Assembly: GCA_034620365.1 (NCBI GenBank)
Contig: JAQGEQ010000041.1
Coordinates: forward strand, 558,001-622,000
DNA from: Pegea sp. RAD2-039
Taxonomy: Eukaryota; Chordata; Thaliacea; Salpida; Salpidae
Length of the DNA stretch: 64,000 nt
Direction of reading: 5' to 3'
Both the position numbers and the translations under genes were made by a program. How positions within the stretch are numbered: position 1 is the first letter of the stretch; every line of letters begins with the position of its first letter. The notes under the pieces were generated by a model. That model was not told the DNA's origin. It was given only the letters and a program-made list of their open reading frames with translations, and ran no database searches. This document shows positions 51,325-63,864 of the stretch, piece after piece.

Positions 51325-54280
51325 TTCTATAAAAATGAAGAATAAATTTATAATTTTTCTGCAATTTAAAAAAAAGTTATTTTGACTGAATAATTTTAAG
51401 CAAAAATAATGATTTATAAACATATTAAACAATATTTCAAGATTAGTTAATGATATTTATATTAGAATATTAAATAAATCAGTATTATTGACTTTGAGAT
51501 CAATAACTACTTTTACAAAACTAACGAAAAATTAATAAACAATTTTTGCCAAAAATAAAACAAGAAGATTTTATAAAAAATGAAAAACAATTATATCATA
51601 ATAAAATTTATAATCATTTAAAATGTATTTATATAAAATTAAAAAGAACAAAATTATCTTAACTACATACAAAAAAAATTGGTACAAGAATTATTTTCCA
51701 TGAAACTATTACAGTTTTACAAATTATAGATTTAAATTTTTCACCAATTAACAGAAACTATCAGATAATAAAATACAATTTTTAGGCTTGCTTTCCTATA
51801 ATATTGATTTTTATGATGATAAGTTCGATAAAATTCATTTTATTTAAGCATAAGTTAAGAAGTTCATGGTATTTTATAAAAAATATAAATTTTAAGCATT
51901 CAGACTAAATGCATCTGAGATAAATCATATTTTGTACAAATTTTCCAGTATTAATTCTATCATTAAAAACTCAGCGCGGGACTAGTAATGAACTGTTCGA
52001 CAGATTGAAAATGGCTTGAATGTTGTGAGTGTGTTACCAAAAAAGTTATTTTAAAACGTTTTATTTTATAATATACAAAAATGTAACTACTTAACTGCAA
52101 AAAGTTTTAAATGCGGATATAGCAATAATTTTTTTAAGTTTAATTAAATTTCATTTAACCTTTAATACAATGTATGAAGTCATTATAAAGAATATATTTT
52201 GTATTGAAAAGGCTAACGGTAATACTTTTATTCATTATATTTGTATGGAATAAGGATATTATTTTATAAATAATTAAAAGCAAATTTTTATAGCAGATGA
52301 TTAAAACAATACAAATGATATAGACATAAAACAAGCACGTTAAGGCTTATCTTGTTCAAATATATAAATACAAACAGCTTAAAGAAAAAATTATTTTCAT
52401 TATATCACTGTGCTGACAAAAACAAGTTATTTAGTTTAATCAAATCTTTTTACGTTTTGCAAAAAAATCAATTAGATCATATCCTTAAAAAATACATTTT
52501 TCACAAATAAAAGTAATAAAAATGATCTCTCTTATGATCTCTCTTATAATCTCTCCCTTGAATGTAAAGTTTTAGTTTTAACATCAAAATTTGAAGTTGA
52601 ATAACTTTTGTGTTACCATGAATAAATTATTTTTTAGCTTAAAGTATTTAAGTACTTTTACTTCCAAAAGGAAAAAATATTTGCCTTGAAAGTAGTATTT
52701 AGCTCATTAGTAAAAGTACCTACACATATAAACCTTCAGTGTAAACTTAGAATGCTGTTGCTACAGATCGTAAAGATTTTTTCCAAAATATACTCACCAT
52801 ACAAGAACAAACATACACTAAAAGATTCTTTAGGTGCACAGTAGAACTAGGCATTCAACAAGTAGTACCGAAGTTAGGATAAAGAAAAAATCAATTTTTA
52901 AAAGAAAATTAATGCAAGTGCTTGTTGAAAAAACGATCAGAAGTTATTCTAGATTAAAACTACTATATCTGTTAAGTAGAAATTAAAATATATTCAGTCT
53001 CAGATACTTTTATAAATAATAACAATCATTGTTGATTAATTTTTAAAAGAAGGTTTTAGTTAATAAGAAGGCTTTGATAATTTTTGAAGATTATTTTGCT
53101 CATATATTTATAATCATAAATTAGATGACTTAAAGTTAAAATGTAGTAGTAGCTTATCTAGTCATCAAAGTAAACCTTCATAATTTACTTTTGTCTTACA
53201 CTACTACCATCTTATATCGCAAAATTATCTTGCTATTTACTATTTTATTAGTTAAATTAATTTCATTAATTTTCGAAATTTTACCAACAATGTTAGAATG
53301 TAATGTTTAAGGCTAAGATTAATAAATGCTTGAGTGTCACTTCATAAAAAGAAACTTAAAAAAACTTTAAAATTGATCGTTTTTAAGTGTCTTAAATATT
53401 TTTTATTTTAATATCTAAAAGACATGTTTAAGTAAAATATAAAACAAAATATATAAAAAATACGAGTTGTTCAGTTTTGTTCAAATTATTATTTCTTTAA
53501 GTTTTTCACTAGGTTTTCTCACTTAGGTTTTTGATAGTTTTTTTCAAAGCAACCTTTTATATTGATTTAAAACTCATATTTTTGCATTATTTAAAATTAA
53601 AGTGATTTAAGATAAAGTTCTATCTATGAAGTGTTTCTTCAATATTTATTTAAGTAGATTATATTTACTTTAATTTAGAAAAATATTGTTATTTAAAATA
53701 AAATATAATAGTTATTTAGATGCTAATTTATCATTAATGTATTTTAAATGGAGTGTGTTATAGTTTAATGAAAAATTTTATGTCCATTTGTAGACTAAAA
53801 AATTAATCACATATGTCTATAGAAGTAATTTTGCACAATAATGTTTTTTGAATATTTTTTCATCATATTCAATTTTATTTTTGCTTTTTTTTTAATTTAT
53901 TGATAGTATAAAATAACTTGATGGTGAAGTGAACTTAAAGTTTTATAGTTATTACATTCAATAAATTGTTGTTTAAATCTTAATAAATTCTTTTTGTGAT
54001 TTTTATGTAAAACTTTTCAATATATTTATAATAGTTGTACATAAATAAAGAAAGTTATATGTTTTGTCTGATAAATCTTAACAAGTATACTTTATAATAT
54101 TTTTAATCATAAACAATATTTATAAATCAATTATAAGTAATTAAATTATATAACTTTTTTATTGACATCAAAGTTTTACTTTGAGAAAAATATAAAATAG
54201 TTATTTTATTGATAAATTTGATAATTGAAATATTTGATTATTTAATTTATAAACCAATACATAAATTTAATTTATTTTTG
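51325..54280. other. 3-kb AT-rich spacer between divergent PRPF19 and DHX8
   Basis: No frames of interest and no transposon recognised. The two spliceosome genes start at opposite ends and point away from each other. A minus-strand PRPF19 promoter and a DHX8 leader or leader intron are expected here, but I see no defined motif. Confidence 0.6.
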
Positions 54281-54283
54281 TAG
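54271..54283 (+). other. Splice-acceptor-like site in front of the DHX8 start
   Basis: TTTATTTTTGTAG lies 14 bases before the ATG, a strong pyrimidine tract plus AG. It could end a 5' UTR intron or, if this animal trans-splices, serve as the spliced-leader acceptor. No donor was identified. Confidence 0.45.
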
Positions 54284-54297
54284 AATTTTGTCGAGCA

Positions 54298-57200
54298 ATG
54301 GATGCTTTAAAAGAATTTCAGCATCTTCAGCTAGTATCAAAAGTATGTACAGAGTTAGACAATCATTTGAATCTTAATGATAAAGATTTGGCTGAATATA
54401 TTATTCGTATTGCTGAGAAACATCCAACTTTACCAAAGTTTACAAAATCACTAAAGAAGAAAGGTGCCGACTTCACAGAGAGCTTCACCCAGAATCTTCT
54501 CTCTCTTATACAGCGAATTAATCCACCAAAACAGAAAAAGAAAAAAGATGCAACGTCAGCAGAAATTTCAGAAGATAAACGTGTAAAGTTAAAAACCCAT
54601 TTTCCAGCCTTATGTCAAGATGATGATATCTCATATGCACAAAATCTACTTCAAACTGAGGAAGAAAAAGAAGTTGAAGCAGCAACAAATAATATGATGA
54701 ATCAACTAGAAGGGTTTCTCGCTGCTTCAAAATCAGCTCCAAGTAAGTCACGTGATGACAGAAGAAATGATGTAGAAAAACGGAGATCTCCCAGAAAAGA
54801 CTCTCACAGGAGCAGTAGAAGTCATCGAAGAAGATCAAGATCTCCAAGATCTCATCGGAGCAGATCAAGATCTCCCAGATCTCATCGGAACAGATCAAGA
54901 TCTCCCCGATCTTATCGGAACAGAAGACGTTCAAGATCAGGATCAGCAGAATCATCAAGAAAGAGATACAGAAGAGATGATAGTAGTCGAAGGTCACGTA
55001 GACCAGAGCTTCTGTCTACACCTGAAATTGGAGACATCTATGAAGGAAATGTGACGTCATTGATGCCGTTCGGGTGCTTTGTACAATTACATGGCTTCAC
55101 GCGTCGCCTAGAAGGCCTGGTCCATATTTCAGAGCTTAGACGGGAAGGCAGAGTTTCTCAGGTATCAGAAGTGGTGAGCAGAGGCGAGAAGGTGAAGGTG
55201 AAAGTGCTGAGTGTGGTTTCTGGGAGTACAATGAAGATTAGTTTGAGTATGAAAGATGTCAATCAGATGAGCGGCGAAGACTTGAATCCAGGGCGCAAAG
55301 GAAGGATCGCCAATCAACGAAACCAAGCTGAGATATCCGGTCGTAATCCAGATCAACCAAATGAACATCTCGTTGAGACTGCGGATATTGATCCTAGCTC
55401 TTCATCACCAACGAGGATTAGTAAGATGTCTGATTTGGAGCTGTGGGAGATCAAACAGATGGAGTCAGCCGGATGTTTGCCTGCTACTGAACGTCCTGAC
55501 TTCGATATTGATACTGGATTGCTTCCACGAGTGGATAGTGACAACGAAGACTTGGAAATTGATCTGGTCGAAGATGAACCTCCTTTTTTGAGTGGACATA
55601 CCAAGCAGAGTATTAGTATGAGTCCGGTGAGGATCGTGAAGAACCCGGATGGCTCGTTATCAAAAGCAGCGATGATGCAAGGAGCGTTAGCAAAAGAGCG
55701 ACGTGAAAACAAACAGCAGCAGCGAGAAGCAGAGAATAAAGGTAATTCTGGTAACATGGGGAAAAACTGGAGTGACCCGTTGCCCCAAGCACCTGTTCCT
55801 CAGCAACAAATCAGCTCTGCTACGTCACTAACCGCTGAGACTCCAGAGTGGAAAAAGCAAGTTTTCGGTGGTCGAAAAGCTTCTTATGGTAAAAAAACTG
55901 AATTGTCGATTTTGGAGCAGCGACAAAGTCTTCCAATCTACAACCTCAAAGATGAATTGATCCAAGCTATTAATGATAATCAGATTCTAATTGTGATTGG
56001 TGAAACTGGTTCGGGTAAAACCACGCAAATAACTCAATATATTGCCGAAGCTGGTTACACTGTACGTGGCAAGATCGGTTGTACACAACCTCGAAGAGTA
56101 GCGGCTATGTCGGTAGCTAAGCGAGTTGCTGAAGAGTTTGGATGTCGGTTAGGACAAGAAGTTGGATATACAATTCGTTTTGAGGATTGTACAAGTCAAG
56201 AGACAAAGATTAAATATATGACAGAAGGAATGATGTTACGTGAATGTTTGATTGATTTTGATTTATCTCAATATTCAGTGATTATGTTGGATGAAGCCCA
56301 TGAACGAACCATCCACACTGATGTATTATTCGGTTTATTAAAGAAGTGTGTGAAGAAAAGACCTGAGATCAAACTAATTGTTACTTCTGCCACATTAGAT
56401 TCTGTAAAGTTCTCTGAATACTTCTTTAATGCTAACATCTTTACAATCCCAGGCAGGACCTTTCCTGTTGAAGTGATGTACGCCAAAGAACCAGAACAAG
56501 ATTATCTGGATGCTTCTTTAATCACTGTGATGCAGATTCATTTACATGAACCTCCAGGAGACATTCTACTGTTTTTAACAGGTCAAGAAGAAATTGATAC
56601 AGGATGTGAGATCCTTTACGAACGTATGAAGCTTCTCGGTCCGGATGTTCCTGAGCTGATCATCTTGCCAGTCTATTCAGCTCTTCCTTCTGAAATCCAA
56701 ACTAGAATCTTTGAGCCTGCTCCTCCAGGCAGCAGAAAAGTAGTCATAGCAACAAACATCGCTGAAACCTCCCTGACAATCGACGGAATTTACTATGTTG
56801 TTGACCCTGGATTTGTAAAACAAAAAGTTTACAATAGTAAGAATGGAATTGACCAGCTTGTGGTCACCCCTATTTCACAAGCGCAAGCCAAACAAAGAGC
56901 TGGACGAGCAGGCAGGACTGGACCAGGCAAGTGTTACCGATTGTACACTGAACGAGCTCATCGAGATGAGATGTTATCAACTGCTGTGCCTGAACTTCAA
57001 CGGACTAATCTCACTTCAACTGTACTTGCTCTCAAAGCGATGGGTATCAACAATTTGTTGTCTTTTGATTTCATGGATCCTCCTCCAATGCAAACGCTTG
57101 TCACTGCCATGGAGCAACTTTATCATCTGAGTGCTTTAGATGATGAAGGTTTATTGACACGTTTAGGTAGACGAATGGCAGAGTTCCCACTGGAACCTAT

Positions 57201-57903
57201 GTTGTGTAAGATGTTGATTATGTCAGTTCATTTGTCTTGTAGTGACGAAATTTTAACAATTGTCTCCATGCTGTCAATTCAGAATGTTTTTTATCGACCT
57301 AAAGATAAGCAAGCGCTTGCAGATCAGAAAAAAGCCAAATTCCATCAGTCAGAAGGCGACCATCTCACCCTGTTAGCTGTTTACAACTCGTGGAAGAATA
57401 ATAAGTTTAGTAAACATTGGTGTTATGAGAACTTTGTACAAGACCGGACTCTACTACGAGCTCAAGATGTTCGTAAACAGATGTTGGGGATTATGGATAG
57501 ACATAAGCTAGATGTAGTAGGAGCAGGAGGAAAGAAGATTGCCAAGATTCAAAAAGCTATTTGTAGCGGATACTTTCGAAATGCTGCAAAGAAAGATCCA
57601 CAAGAAGGATATAGGACTCTGATAGACCAACAAGTAGTTTACATCCATCCCAGCAGCTCACTTTTCAATCGTCAACCTGAATGGGTGATTTATCATGAGC
57701 TAGTTCTTACTACAAAAGAATATATGCGTGAAGTGACTGCAATTGATCCTAAATGGCTTGTGGAGTTTGCTCCAAAGTTCTTCAAAACAGGCGATCCCAC
57801 TAAACTAAGCAAGCAGAAGAAGCAACTCCGATTGGAACCTCTCCACAACAAATATGAAGAACCAAACTCTTGGCGTATCTCACGCGCTTACAGAAGGCGA
57901 TAA
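54298..57903 (+). CDS. DHX8: ATP-dependent RNA helicase DHX8 (PRP22), single exon
   Basis: One uninterrupted 1201-codon frame (human DHX8 about 1220 aa). It is the DEAH helicase that releases spliced mRNA from the post-catalytic spliceosome. Order: N-terminal helical domain ([20 protein letters not shown]), arginine-serine region at about 155-235, S1 RNA-binding domain at about 245-315 ([20 protein letters not shown]), then the helicase core: motif [10 protein letters not shown] (568-575), motif II DEAH (665-668), motif III SAT (697-699), motif [10 protein letters not shown] (866-873), followed by winged-helix, ratchet and OB-fold regions. All motifs are intact. The gene has no coding intron while its neighbours have 11 to 22, so it may be a retrocopy that replaced the parent or an old intron-loss gene. 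AATAAA at 58010-58015 follows. Confidence 0.97.
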   Translation: MDALKEFQHLQLVSKVCTELDNHLNLNDKDLAEYIIRIAEKHPTLPKFTKSLKKKGADFTESFTQNLLSLIQRINPPKQKKKKDATSAEISEDKRVKLKTHFPALCQDDDISYAQNLLQTEEEKEVEAATNNMMNQLEGFLAASKSAPSKSRDDRRNDVEKRRSPRKDSHRSSRSHRRRSRSPRSHRSRSRSPRSHRNRSRSPRSYRNRRRSRSGSAESSRKRYRRDDSSRRSRRPELLSTPEIGDIYEGNVTSLMPFGCFVQLHGFTRRLEGLVHISELRREGRVSQVSEVVSRGEKVKVKVLSVVSGSTMKISLSMKDVNQMSGEDLNPGRKGRIANQRNQAEISGRNPDQPNEHLVETADIDPSSSSPTRISKMSDLELWEIKQMESAGCLPATERPDFDIDTGLLPRVDSDNEDLEIDLVEDEPPFLSGHTKQSISMSPVRIVKNPDGSLSKAAMMQGALAKERRENKQQQREAENKGNSGNMGKNWSDPLPQAPVPQQQISSATSLTAETPEWKKQVFGGRKASYGKKTELSILEQRQSLPIYNLKDELIQAINDNQILIVIGETGSGKTTQITQYIAEAGYTVRGKIGCTQPRRVAAMSVAKRVAEEFGCRLGQEVGYTIRFEDCTSQETKIKYMTEGMMLRECLIDFDLSQYSVIMLDEAHERTIHTDVLFGLLKKCVKKRPEIKLIVTSATLDSVKFSEYFFNANIFTIPGRTFPVEVMYAKEPEQDYLDASLITVMQIHLHEPPGDILLFLTGQEEIDTGCEILYERMKLLGPDVPELIILPVYSALPSEIQTRIFEPAPPGSRKVVIATNIAETSLTIDGIYYVVDPGFVKQKVYNSKNGIDQLVVTPISQAQAKQRAGRAGRTGPGKCYRLYTERAHRDEMLSTAVPELQRTNLTSTVLALKAMGINNLLSFDFMDPPPMQTLVTAMEQLYHLSALDDEGLLTRLGRRMAEFPLEPMLCKMLIMSVHLSCSDEILTIVSMLSIQNVFYRPKDKQALADQKKAKFHQSEGDHLTLLAVYNSWKNNKFSKHWCYENFVQDRTLLRAQDVRKQMLGIMDRHKLDVVGAGGKKIAKIQKAICSGYFRNAAKKDPQEGYRTLIDQQVVYIHPSSSLFNRQPEWVIYHELVLTTKEYMREVTAIDPKWLVEFAPKFFKTGDPTKLSKQKKQLRLEPLHNKYEEPNSWRISRAYRRR

Positions 57904-58009
57904 TATTTTTTTGATATTTGTTATTTTTTTAGATAATATCTTGGTAAATTTGAAATGAATGCTATTGTGTACATTTGAATTTATTTTCACCATCTTGTTA
58001 AAAGTATTT

Positions 58010-58015
58010 AATAAA
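58010..58015 (+). terminator. Candidate poly(A) signal of DHX8
   Basis: AATAAA about 107 bases after the stop codon, a usual spacing for an animal 3' UTR. Confidence 0.55.
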
Positions 58016-58525
58016 ACAAAAAAAACTCAATTTTGTCACGACATATAATTCCAAATCATAAAAACTAAATATTACAAAACTATTCCAACTCAAATCAAAT
58101 TTCAATCGACTAAGGACTGACGCTGCCACTAAAGTGATGTCATTAAAAAGCTGATGACGTCACCACCATGATGACGTAATTAAAATTCTGATTTGCTTGA
58201 GATGCTTCAATTACTTTTAAGTGAGCTGCTAAAGTTTTTATGATAATAGTATAATAAAACTACTGAAAAATGAATAAATTGTTCATCAGTATATACACAG
58301 TTTTAATTTACATGACTAGAAGTAAATGTTTAAAGAAAGTGAGAAAAAAAGAATTTTGTTTAAAGTACTTTAAAAATTTGATTAGAATATTTCAGAATAG
58401 AGAAAATACACAGCTAAGACATTTAGATTTGTAAAAAAAAACTTTAATAAAGTTTCTGCATTTAAGCAAGTCATATGTTCAGAATTTCCTTGATCTAAAA
58501 GTCTCCTGTTGAAGGCTGTGAATCA
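58016..58525. other. Convergent 3' spacer of DHX8 and the secreted-protein gene
   Basis: No gene seen. A TGACGTCA at 58155-58162 and a nearby half-palindrome (ATGATGACGTAAT) lie between the two converging 3' ends. Confidence 0.55.
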
Positions 58526-59178
58526 TCAGTCTTCAGCAATCTCAGGACGATCAGAAAAAAATAGATAGTCTTGATTAATGAAATCTCCCTGATAATTTTG
58601 ATTCATCCCTAAAGACAAAATATTATTATTAGAAATTTCATAACAGTTGGTAGATTTTTTTTCGTATTATAAGTAGATTAGAAATATAGTTTAAGTGTTT
58701 TAATAAAATGAAGATTTTATTTTTTTACCATTTAAAGGATATTTCAAACTAATATCATCCATCATTGTTTCCAAGAAGCCATCACTTGAACTTTCGATTT
58801 CTATGGGGGCCTGCAACACATTAAAATACTGATATTAGGCTTGAAATCTTTCAAGCAATTTCTAAATCAAAATCATGCACTAAGAACAGCAGTACTTACT
58901 TCACCCGAGCTAGCATCTTCCATAAAAGTAGTCTCGTCTTCGGATAGAAAGTGTGAATTTATTGGAACATCTCTTGAAGGCGGTTCAGAGTTACCAAAGT
59001 TTTCAGCCATTGGAGGGTAATCAATAAGAACAGGAGGGTGTGACCCATCAGTTAAATCTATAGCAATATCTTGATTCGTTGCTGTATTGATTGATTGAAC
59101 AGAAGGTCCCAGACTCATTGCTAATAAGCCGCTAATAGGTAAAAGGCAGACAAAGGTGATGACAGTCTTAAGTATCAT
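58526..59178 (-). CDS. Small secreted acidic protein of unknown function
   Basis: Three minus-strand exons, 59178-58900, 58810-58729 and 58608-58526, join in phase to 147 aa. The N-terminus is a signal peptide (MILKTVITFVCLLPISGLLA). The mature chain is acidic, rich in Asp, Glu, Ser and Pro, and has no cysteine after the signal region, so it is probably unstructured. Donors are GTAAGT and GTAAAA. I do not recognise a family; it could be a lineage-specific secreted peptide or precursor, although no clear dibasic processing sites are present. It is tail to tail with DHX8. Confidence 0.75.
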
Positions 59179-60890
59179 TTTTATTAGGCAATCACAGATA
59201 TAATCTTAAATTCTGAGTAGCAAATAAAGAAAGTTACTATTAGCATTTGAATTAGTTTAACGCTAAGATACTTGCATATATTTTATTTTCTATTTAACAA
59301 AAACAACGGCAAATGTAATTATACTAGTTTGAAAATAAGATCAAATCAAAGTTTTTATAAAATACAAGATTAATTTAAAATTCTGAAAAACATTAAGATA
59401 TTACATGTTACATAAAACTTGTCTATAATATATCAATAACTTGAACAAACACTGCAAATAAAATTCTGCAGTTACTTCAAAGTACTTAGATGAAATAAGT
59501 CGTTACAGATGGCTTTCAAATCAAGACAATAATTTCTGTTTTTTCTAAGCAGCTTATATAAGCTAGAACTTTTTTCTAGCTAGACATTCAGAAGATTAAA
59601 TTAGATTTCAAAATCTATTTTCAGCGGCTAATATTTATTAAAAGTAAACATGAAACTACTAATATTATAGAAGATATCTAAAATACTTATAAAATATGAC
59701 TCATATGGAATTTTAGATTTATACATTACTTTAGTTTAAACTTATACTATTTTCATACTTATCAATTATCAAAAAGTACAAAAAAAAACTTTAATCCAAG
59801 ACTTATACCATCAAAAAAATGTATTTTTTTAAATATGTTGCTATAAAATTAATAAGTGTGACTAAATCTCTTATTTATCTCTATTTATCTTTATTTAGCT
59901 CTTAAAAGCTAAAAAACAAACTATCTAGTGGAAATTTACACAAAATAAACATAAACTTTCCATACAAAAATAGAATAGTTTCTAAATAACAGATAAAAAA
60001 TCTTTCAAAAGTTAAAAATAGGTGGAAAAATTTTTTTGTTGCCTGATTTTTTGTTTCTGACTTTTTATTTCTACTTCATTGTATAAAATAACCATATTTA
60101 GAGCCATTACAGGAAAAAATTAGTACTATACTGCTGAGACGTCACCACCAATTAGTTTTGGTGTATATAAGCATTATATAAAATTAAAAACTGTTTTATT
60201 AAAAGTAGTTTGCTTTGTAAAGTTTGAAACTAATTGGAAATAGAATCACTTTTAATTTGTGATATTAAACTATCATTTACATACCTTGTTTAGTTGATAC
60301 AATTTACAGATAAACCAAAATTGGTCAACATCTTATTAACGATCATTCTAGGGGGGGGGGAATAAACTAAACAAAATTGTTATTTTTATTTCTGTAAGAA
60401 ATGTTACTAAATGTCAAAAGCTGTATTGGTTATAAAAGATATCTGGTTATGATAGTAAAATAAGTTTTTTACTTATTAATTAGTGGAAACTTTGATTTAA
60501 AATACTTTTACTCGATTTTAAAATTAGAAATTACTGAAAGACGAATATTTATTCAATATATTCAAAATGTTTATAAATTCTGCTTATATTTAAAGATTTA
60601 AAGTTAATATAATCTCAGACAGTTTTAAAATATGCTTTATATGCAGAAAAGTTTATTTTAAAACTTCTATTATCAACTTTTGAATAAATTTTCAACACTT
60701 TACCATTATTCTTCAATCTTTGTCAACTATCGAGTTATAATCAACTTAAAAGAAATTTCGAATCGGGATCTAACATTCTTCAAAATAGCAAAAACATATA
60801 AAAAGCTAATCTGATTTTTAAATAGTAAATTTATTTACATACTATAAAGAAATAAAAAGAACTTAACTTTGTTGACTATAATTGTTATCT
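59179..60890. other. AT-rich intergenic DNA
   Basis: No gene. There is a homopolymer of ten G at about 60351-60360, isolated in AT-rich sequence. Confidence 0.6.
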
Positions 60891-60914
60891 GATTTTAAGC
60901 AGAGTATTCTAATT

Positions 60915-61450
60915 GATGAAAGAAAACTAAAAATCCAATCAAGCTTGGTTGACATCTCTAATTGGAGCAGGACGAGCCAATCGTACAGTTTCCTCTCTAC
61001 AGCCCAGATAACCATCGAGGTTATAGACACCGCGTACATTGAACTTGTAATTGTGCAGTAAGTAAACTCGATCACCACGGAAAGTGATGTTAGAGTTACA
61101 CCTTTACTGGCCACCAAGCCTCCACGCCGCTGTTCTTCTCTAATGTACCTTAAATTTTGTTACTCAAATTATTAAAACTCATTTTCTCACCGGGAACAGA
61201 CTCATCAGATTCATCTACTTCTCCATCCTTTTTTTTCTTATCAACATATTGTATTCAGGACCTCGATTCGTCTTACTTGAACTATTCCCCTTGAGGATAT
61301 GTCTCATATACTCATCGTGTACTTTTTATACGAAGAAAACGTCAATATATGGTTCATCAGCACTTGGGTATTGTGGTATACTTGAATTGGGTGACTGTAA
61401 AACATTCTGCCGCTTACGTAAATCTCTAACTACTTTAAATGCCTAATTTA
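60915..61450 (-). pseudogene. Decayed exon cluster of an unrecognised gene
   Basis: Minus-strand pieces look protein-like but do not join: VRDLRKRQNVLQSPNSSIPQ then ADEPYIDVFFV and a stop; a KKKKDGEVDESDESVPG piece followed by a GTGAGA donor; IREEQRRGGLVASKG after an AAG acceptor; and FRGDRVYLLHNYK with NVRGVYNLDGYLGCREE and LARPAPIRDVNQA, stop. The frames do not connect without shifts, so this is probably a pseudogene. The FRGD exon has a relative at 63.87-63.96 kb. The family is not recognised. Confidence 0.45.
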
Positions 61451-62780
61451 TTCTGTAACATACTGTGGTGTGTTTGTAGCGTGGACTATTATGCTAAGCG
61501 GTTTTTCTAGCCGCCTTTTACAAATTGAATAAAGCTTTATATAATGAGTTATTCTGATTGAAAGTATATTGCAAAATCCCTCAATATACATCAAAATGAG
61601 ATCAGGGGCACCAATGCTTCATGAAGTTTATGGTAGACTTTGTCGTTGATAATTTTTAGTAGTCTCGTGATAAGGAATTCAGAGATTAATTTGAGATAAA
61701 CTTTTTCATCATACTTACATAGTATTATTGAAGCTATTACTCTGCACAAGGTTAAAAACAAATCGATTCTAGACACCAGTGATAAGCTGACTAGTAATTA
61801 GTATCGAGAAGTGACGCGGTTGGCTGTACAGTCCCAGCTGTCATTACCGACTGACCACTTCACCTACGAACCGTGGACTACGCTATCACGGGAAGCATTG
61901 GGACTTATGCAAAGATACAGCTGTGTCTCAGTAATCTTGTAGAGCGTTTGTTCAATGGCGACAGTATCCTTGGTTTTTTATGATATTTATTGCCAGTCGT
62001 CCCAGTTGTGAAGGCCTGCCCTTGTCGGTTGCACAGACGCCGAGTCCCACACCTCCAACGTGTCCGTCAGACTTACTTTGTAGTCATAACAGCAAAGGAC
62101 TTCTGATGATTCTAATCACAGCTCAAAAAGAGGGGTTTCGACTGGAAATATGTAATCGTTTCTGTGGTAACAGTTGTAGATTCCGCAAAAGTTCTAACAA
62201 ATAGAACATATCGTCTTATGACAGAAGAAGCGGCCGTGGACGACTAGTGAAAGTGGTCACCTTGTTATTGAAAAAAGCGATAGATTGGGTCTTCACAATT
62301 ATGGCTTTCAGCAACAAAGTAAAAGAGGTCACAGAAGCTCTGGATACTACCTTCGTTTAACAAAAGATCTACAAACTCACTATTAGTCGTGCGAGAACTT
62401 CTCTTTTATCTTTCACATTTGTTTTTTTCTGTGTGCAACGAGTGTGATGATGTCTTTCACTTGATGGTGGAGCTATTTGGTAAGAAAAATCAAAATAGGT
62501 TTAGATAAGGGAAGTAAACGTCATTCTTCTACATAACTTGATGATGCAAAAAGTGCAATTAAAAAATTGAGTGCTTTGATTATTAGTTGTGTGTAATCTA
62601 GATTAGGTTTATTCAATAAAAGTTATCGTTGGTGTTGTGCGCAACCTACAACGCAATAGCGATATGTTGAAGAGTTATTATCATTCCAAGCATGTATCTA
62701 ATTTTAAAGTAACAAATGATTTCACTATTCAGCAGAAATAGTTTTGAAACAATAATTTGATATTGTTGATAATTTCAGGC
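61451..62780. other. Intergenic DNA with a less AT-rich block
   Basis: Between about 61.80 and 62.40 kb base composition shifts towards GC, like a repeat or old exon, yet no frame matches a known protein and no terminal repeats or tRNA-like head were convincing. The remainder is AT-rich. Confidence 0.4.
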
Positions 62781-62784
62781 TAAA

Positions 62785-63135
62785 TCTTTAACATCAACAT
62801 CTTTTTAATTAGAGAAAATAAAGTTTGAAATTTTCCTCCCAATTTCATCACATAAAAATCTATCACATAATTCAAAACTTTGTTTAAAAGATATGATTTA
62901 AGTAATCTTCTAAACAAGCGATGTATAACAGCGCCTTCTTCACTTTCTTCTCTTATTTTGTTGGGTCAAATTTTCTATTTAAAAATTATATGTTAGTTTG
63001 TTCTTATTCTCTATATCATAATTTTAAATTGTGAAACTTACGACCTTTACATTATCTTTCCGTTCATTTTGATTTACTTTTATTCGCTATAGGAGCTTTA
63101 GAATTTTTAGTCGCGGCCCTGTGTTACTTAAATAA
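62785..63135 (+). mobile_element. 3' tail of the Jockey/CR1-type LINE, second copy
   Basis: About 300 bases match 48010-48310: CTTTTTAATTAG, AATTTTC.TCCCAA, TTCATCA, AAAATCTATCACAT, ATGATTTAAGTAA, CTTCACTTTCTTCT and GAATTT..AGTCGC. Same orientation, 5'-truncated, non-coding. Confidence 0.8.
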
Positions 63136-63419
63136 TTAATATAGGTTGAACTTACATTTTGATGCAGAGTATATTACAACAAATGTCTGCAAATTATAAC
63201 TTATCTCAGTAAGCGAAGCTATTTGAGACTATTCCAGTTGTCAATAACTAACCTTTTTGTATCACTTTAATGATGGCTTTAATGCTTAAATCCTTAATTA
63301 TTTTCAAGTTTGGAACAAATGTAAAAACTGTTGTCTAATACATTCAATAAATCAGTTCGCTATCATTTTAGAGTGTAATTTTTACATTTGAAGAATAAGA
63401 TCAGATAAACAATTTTTTG

Positions 63420-63495
63420 ACATATTTGAATTTTTATCAGCAGCCCTGAGTCTTAGATATTGCCTGTTTACAAACTTAAGAGACTTTCTATTAAT
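63420..63495 (+). mobile_element. Short third copy of the same LINE tail
   Basis: TTGAATTTTTATCAGCAGCC and the downstream AAGAGACTTTCT match the extreme 3' end and flank of the copy near 48.28-48.34 kb. Small and diverged, so tentative. Confidence 0.4.
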
Positions 63496-63864
63496 CTAAA
63501 TTAGTAGATTTAGTGTTGAGTGATAGTTTCTAATAATAAATGATTACAATTTTCCAATCAATTGCTTAATTTTGCTTTTAATTTCTAAAACTAAAATCTG
63601 TTGACTTCATGAAAAAAATATGGATCATTAACTTGAAATGACTTATATTGAAGATAAGACTCATTAAAGAATTCAGCTTTTTAAGAAATTGTGAGTTTAT
63701 TAAGATAAACTGAAGTAGAAATAAAACGAATTAGCTGATTGAAACTATAATCTGAGAGAAAAAAAGAAAAATCGTTGTAAAATACACAAAAATTTGGTTT
63801 ATAAAAAGGCTTAAAGAAATAAGTTAGGGCTGGTCGAAATTTGAATTGTCTGCTGTAAAACTAC

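Noticed and set aside
54518..55757. Antisense and alternate frames across DHX8
   Set aside because: Shadows of the long helicase frame, with no independent family resemblance.
60351..60360. Run of ten G as a possible G-quadruplex or control element
   Set aside because: An isolated homopolymer without the spaced G-runs a quadruplex motif needs; more likely a slippage tract.
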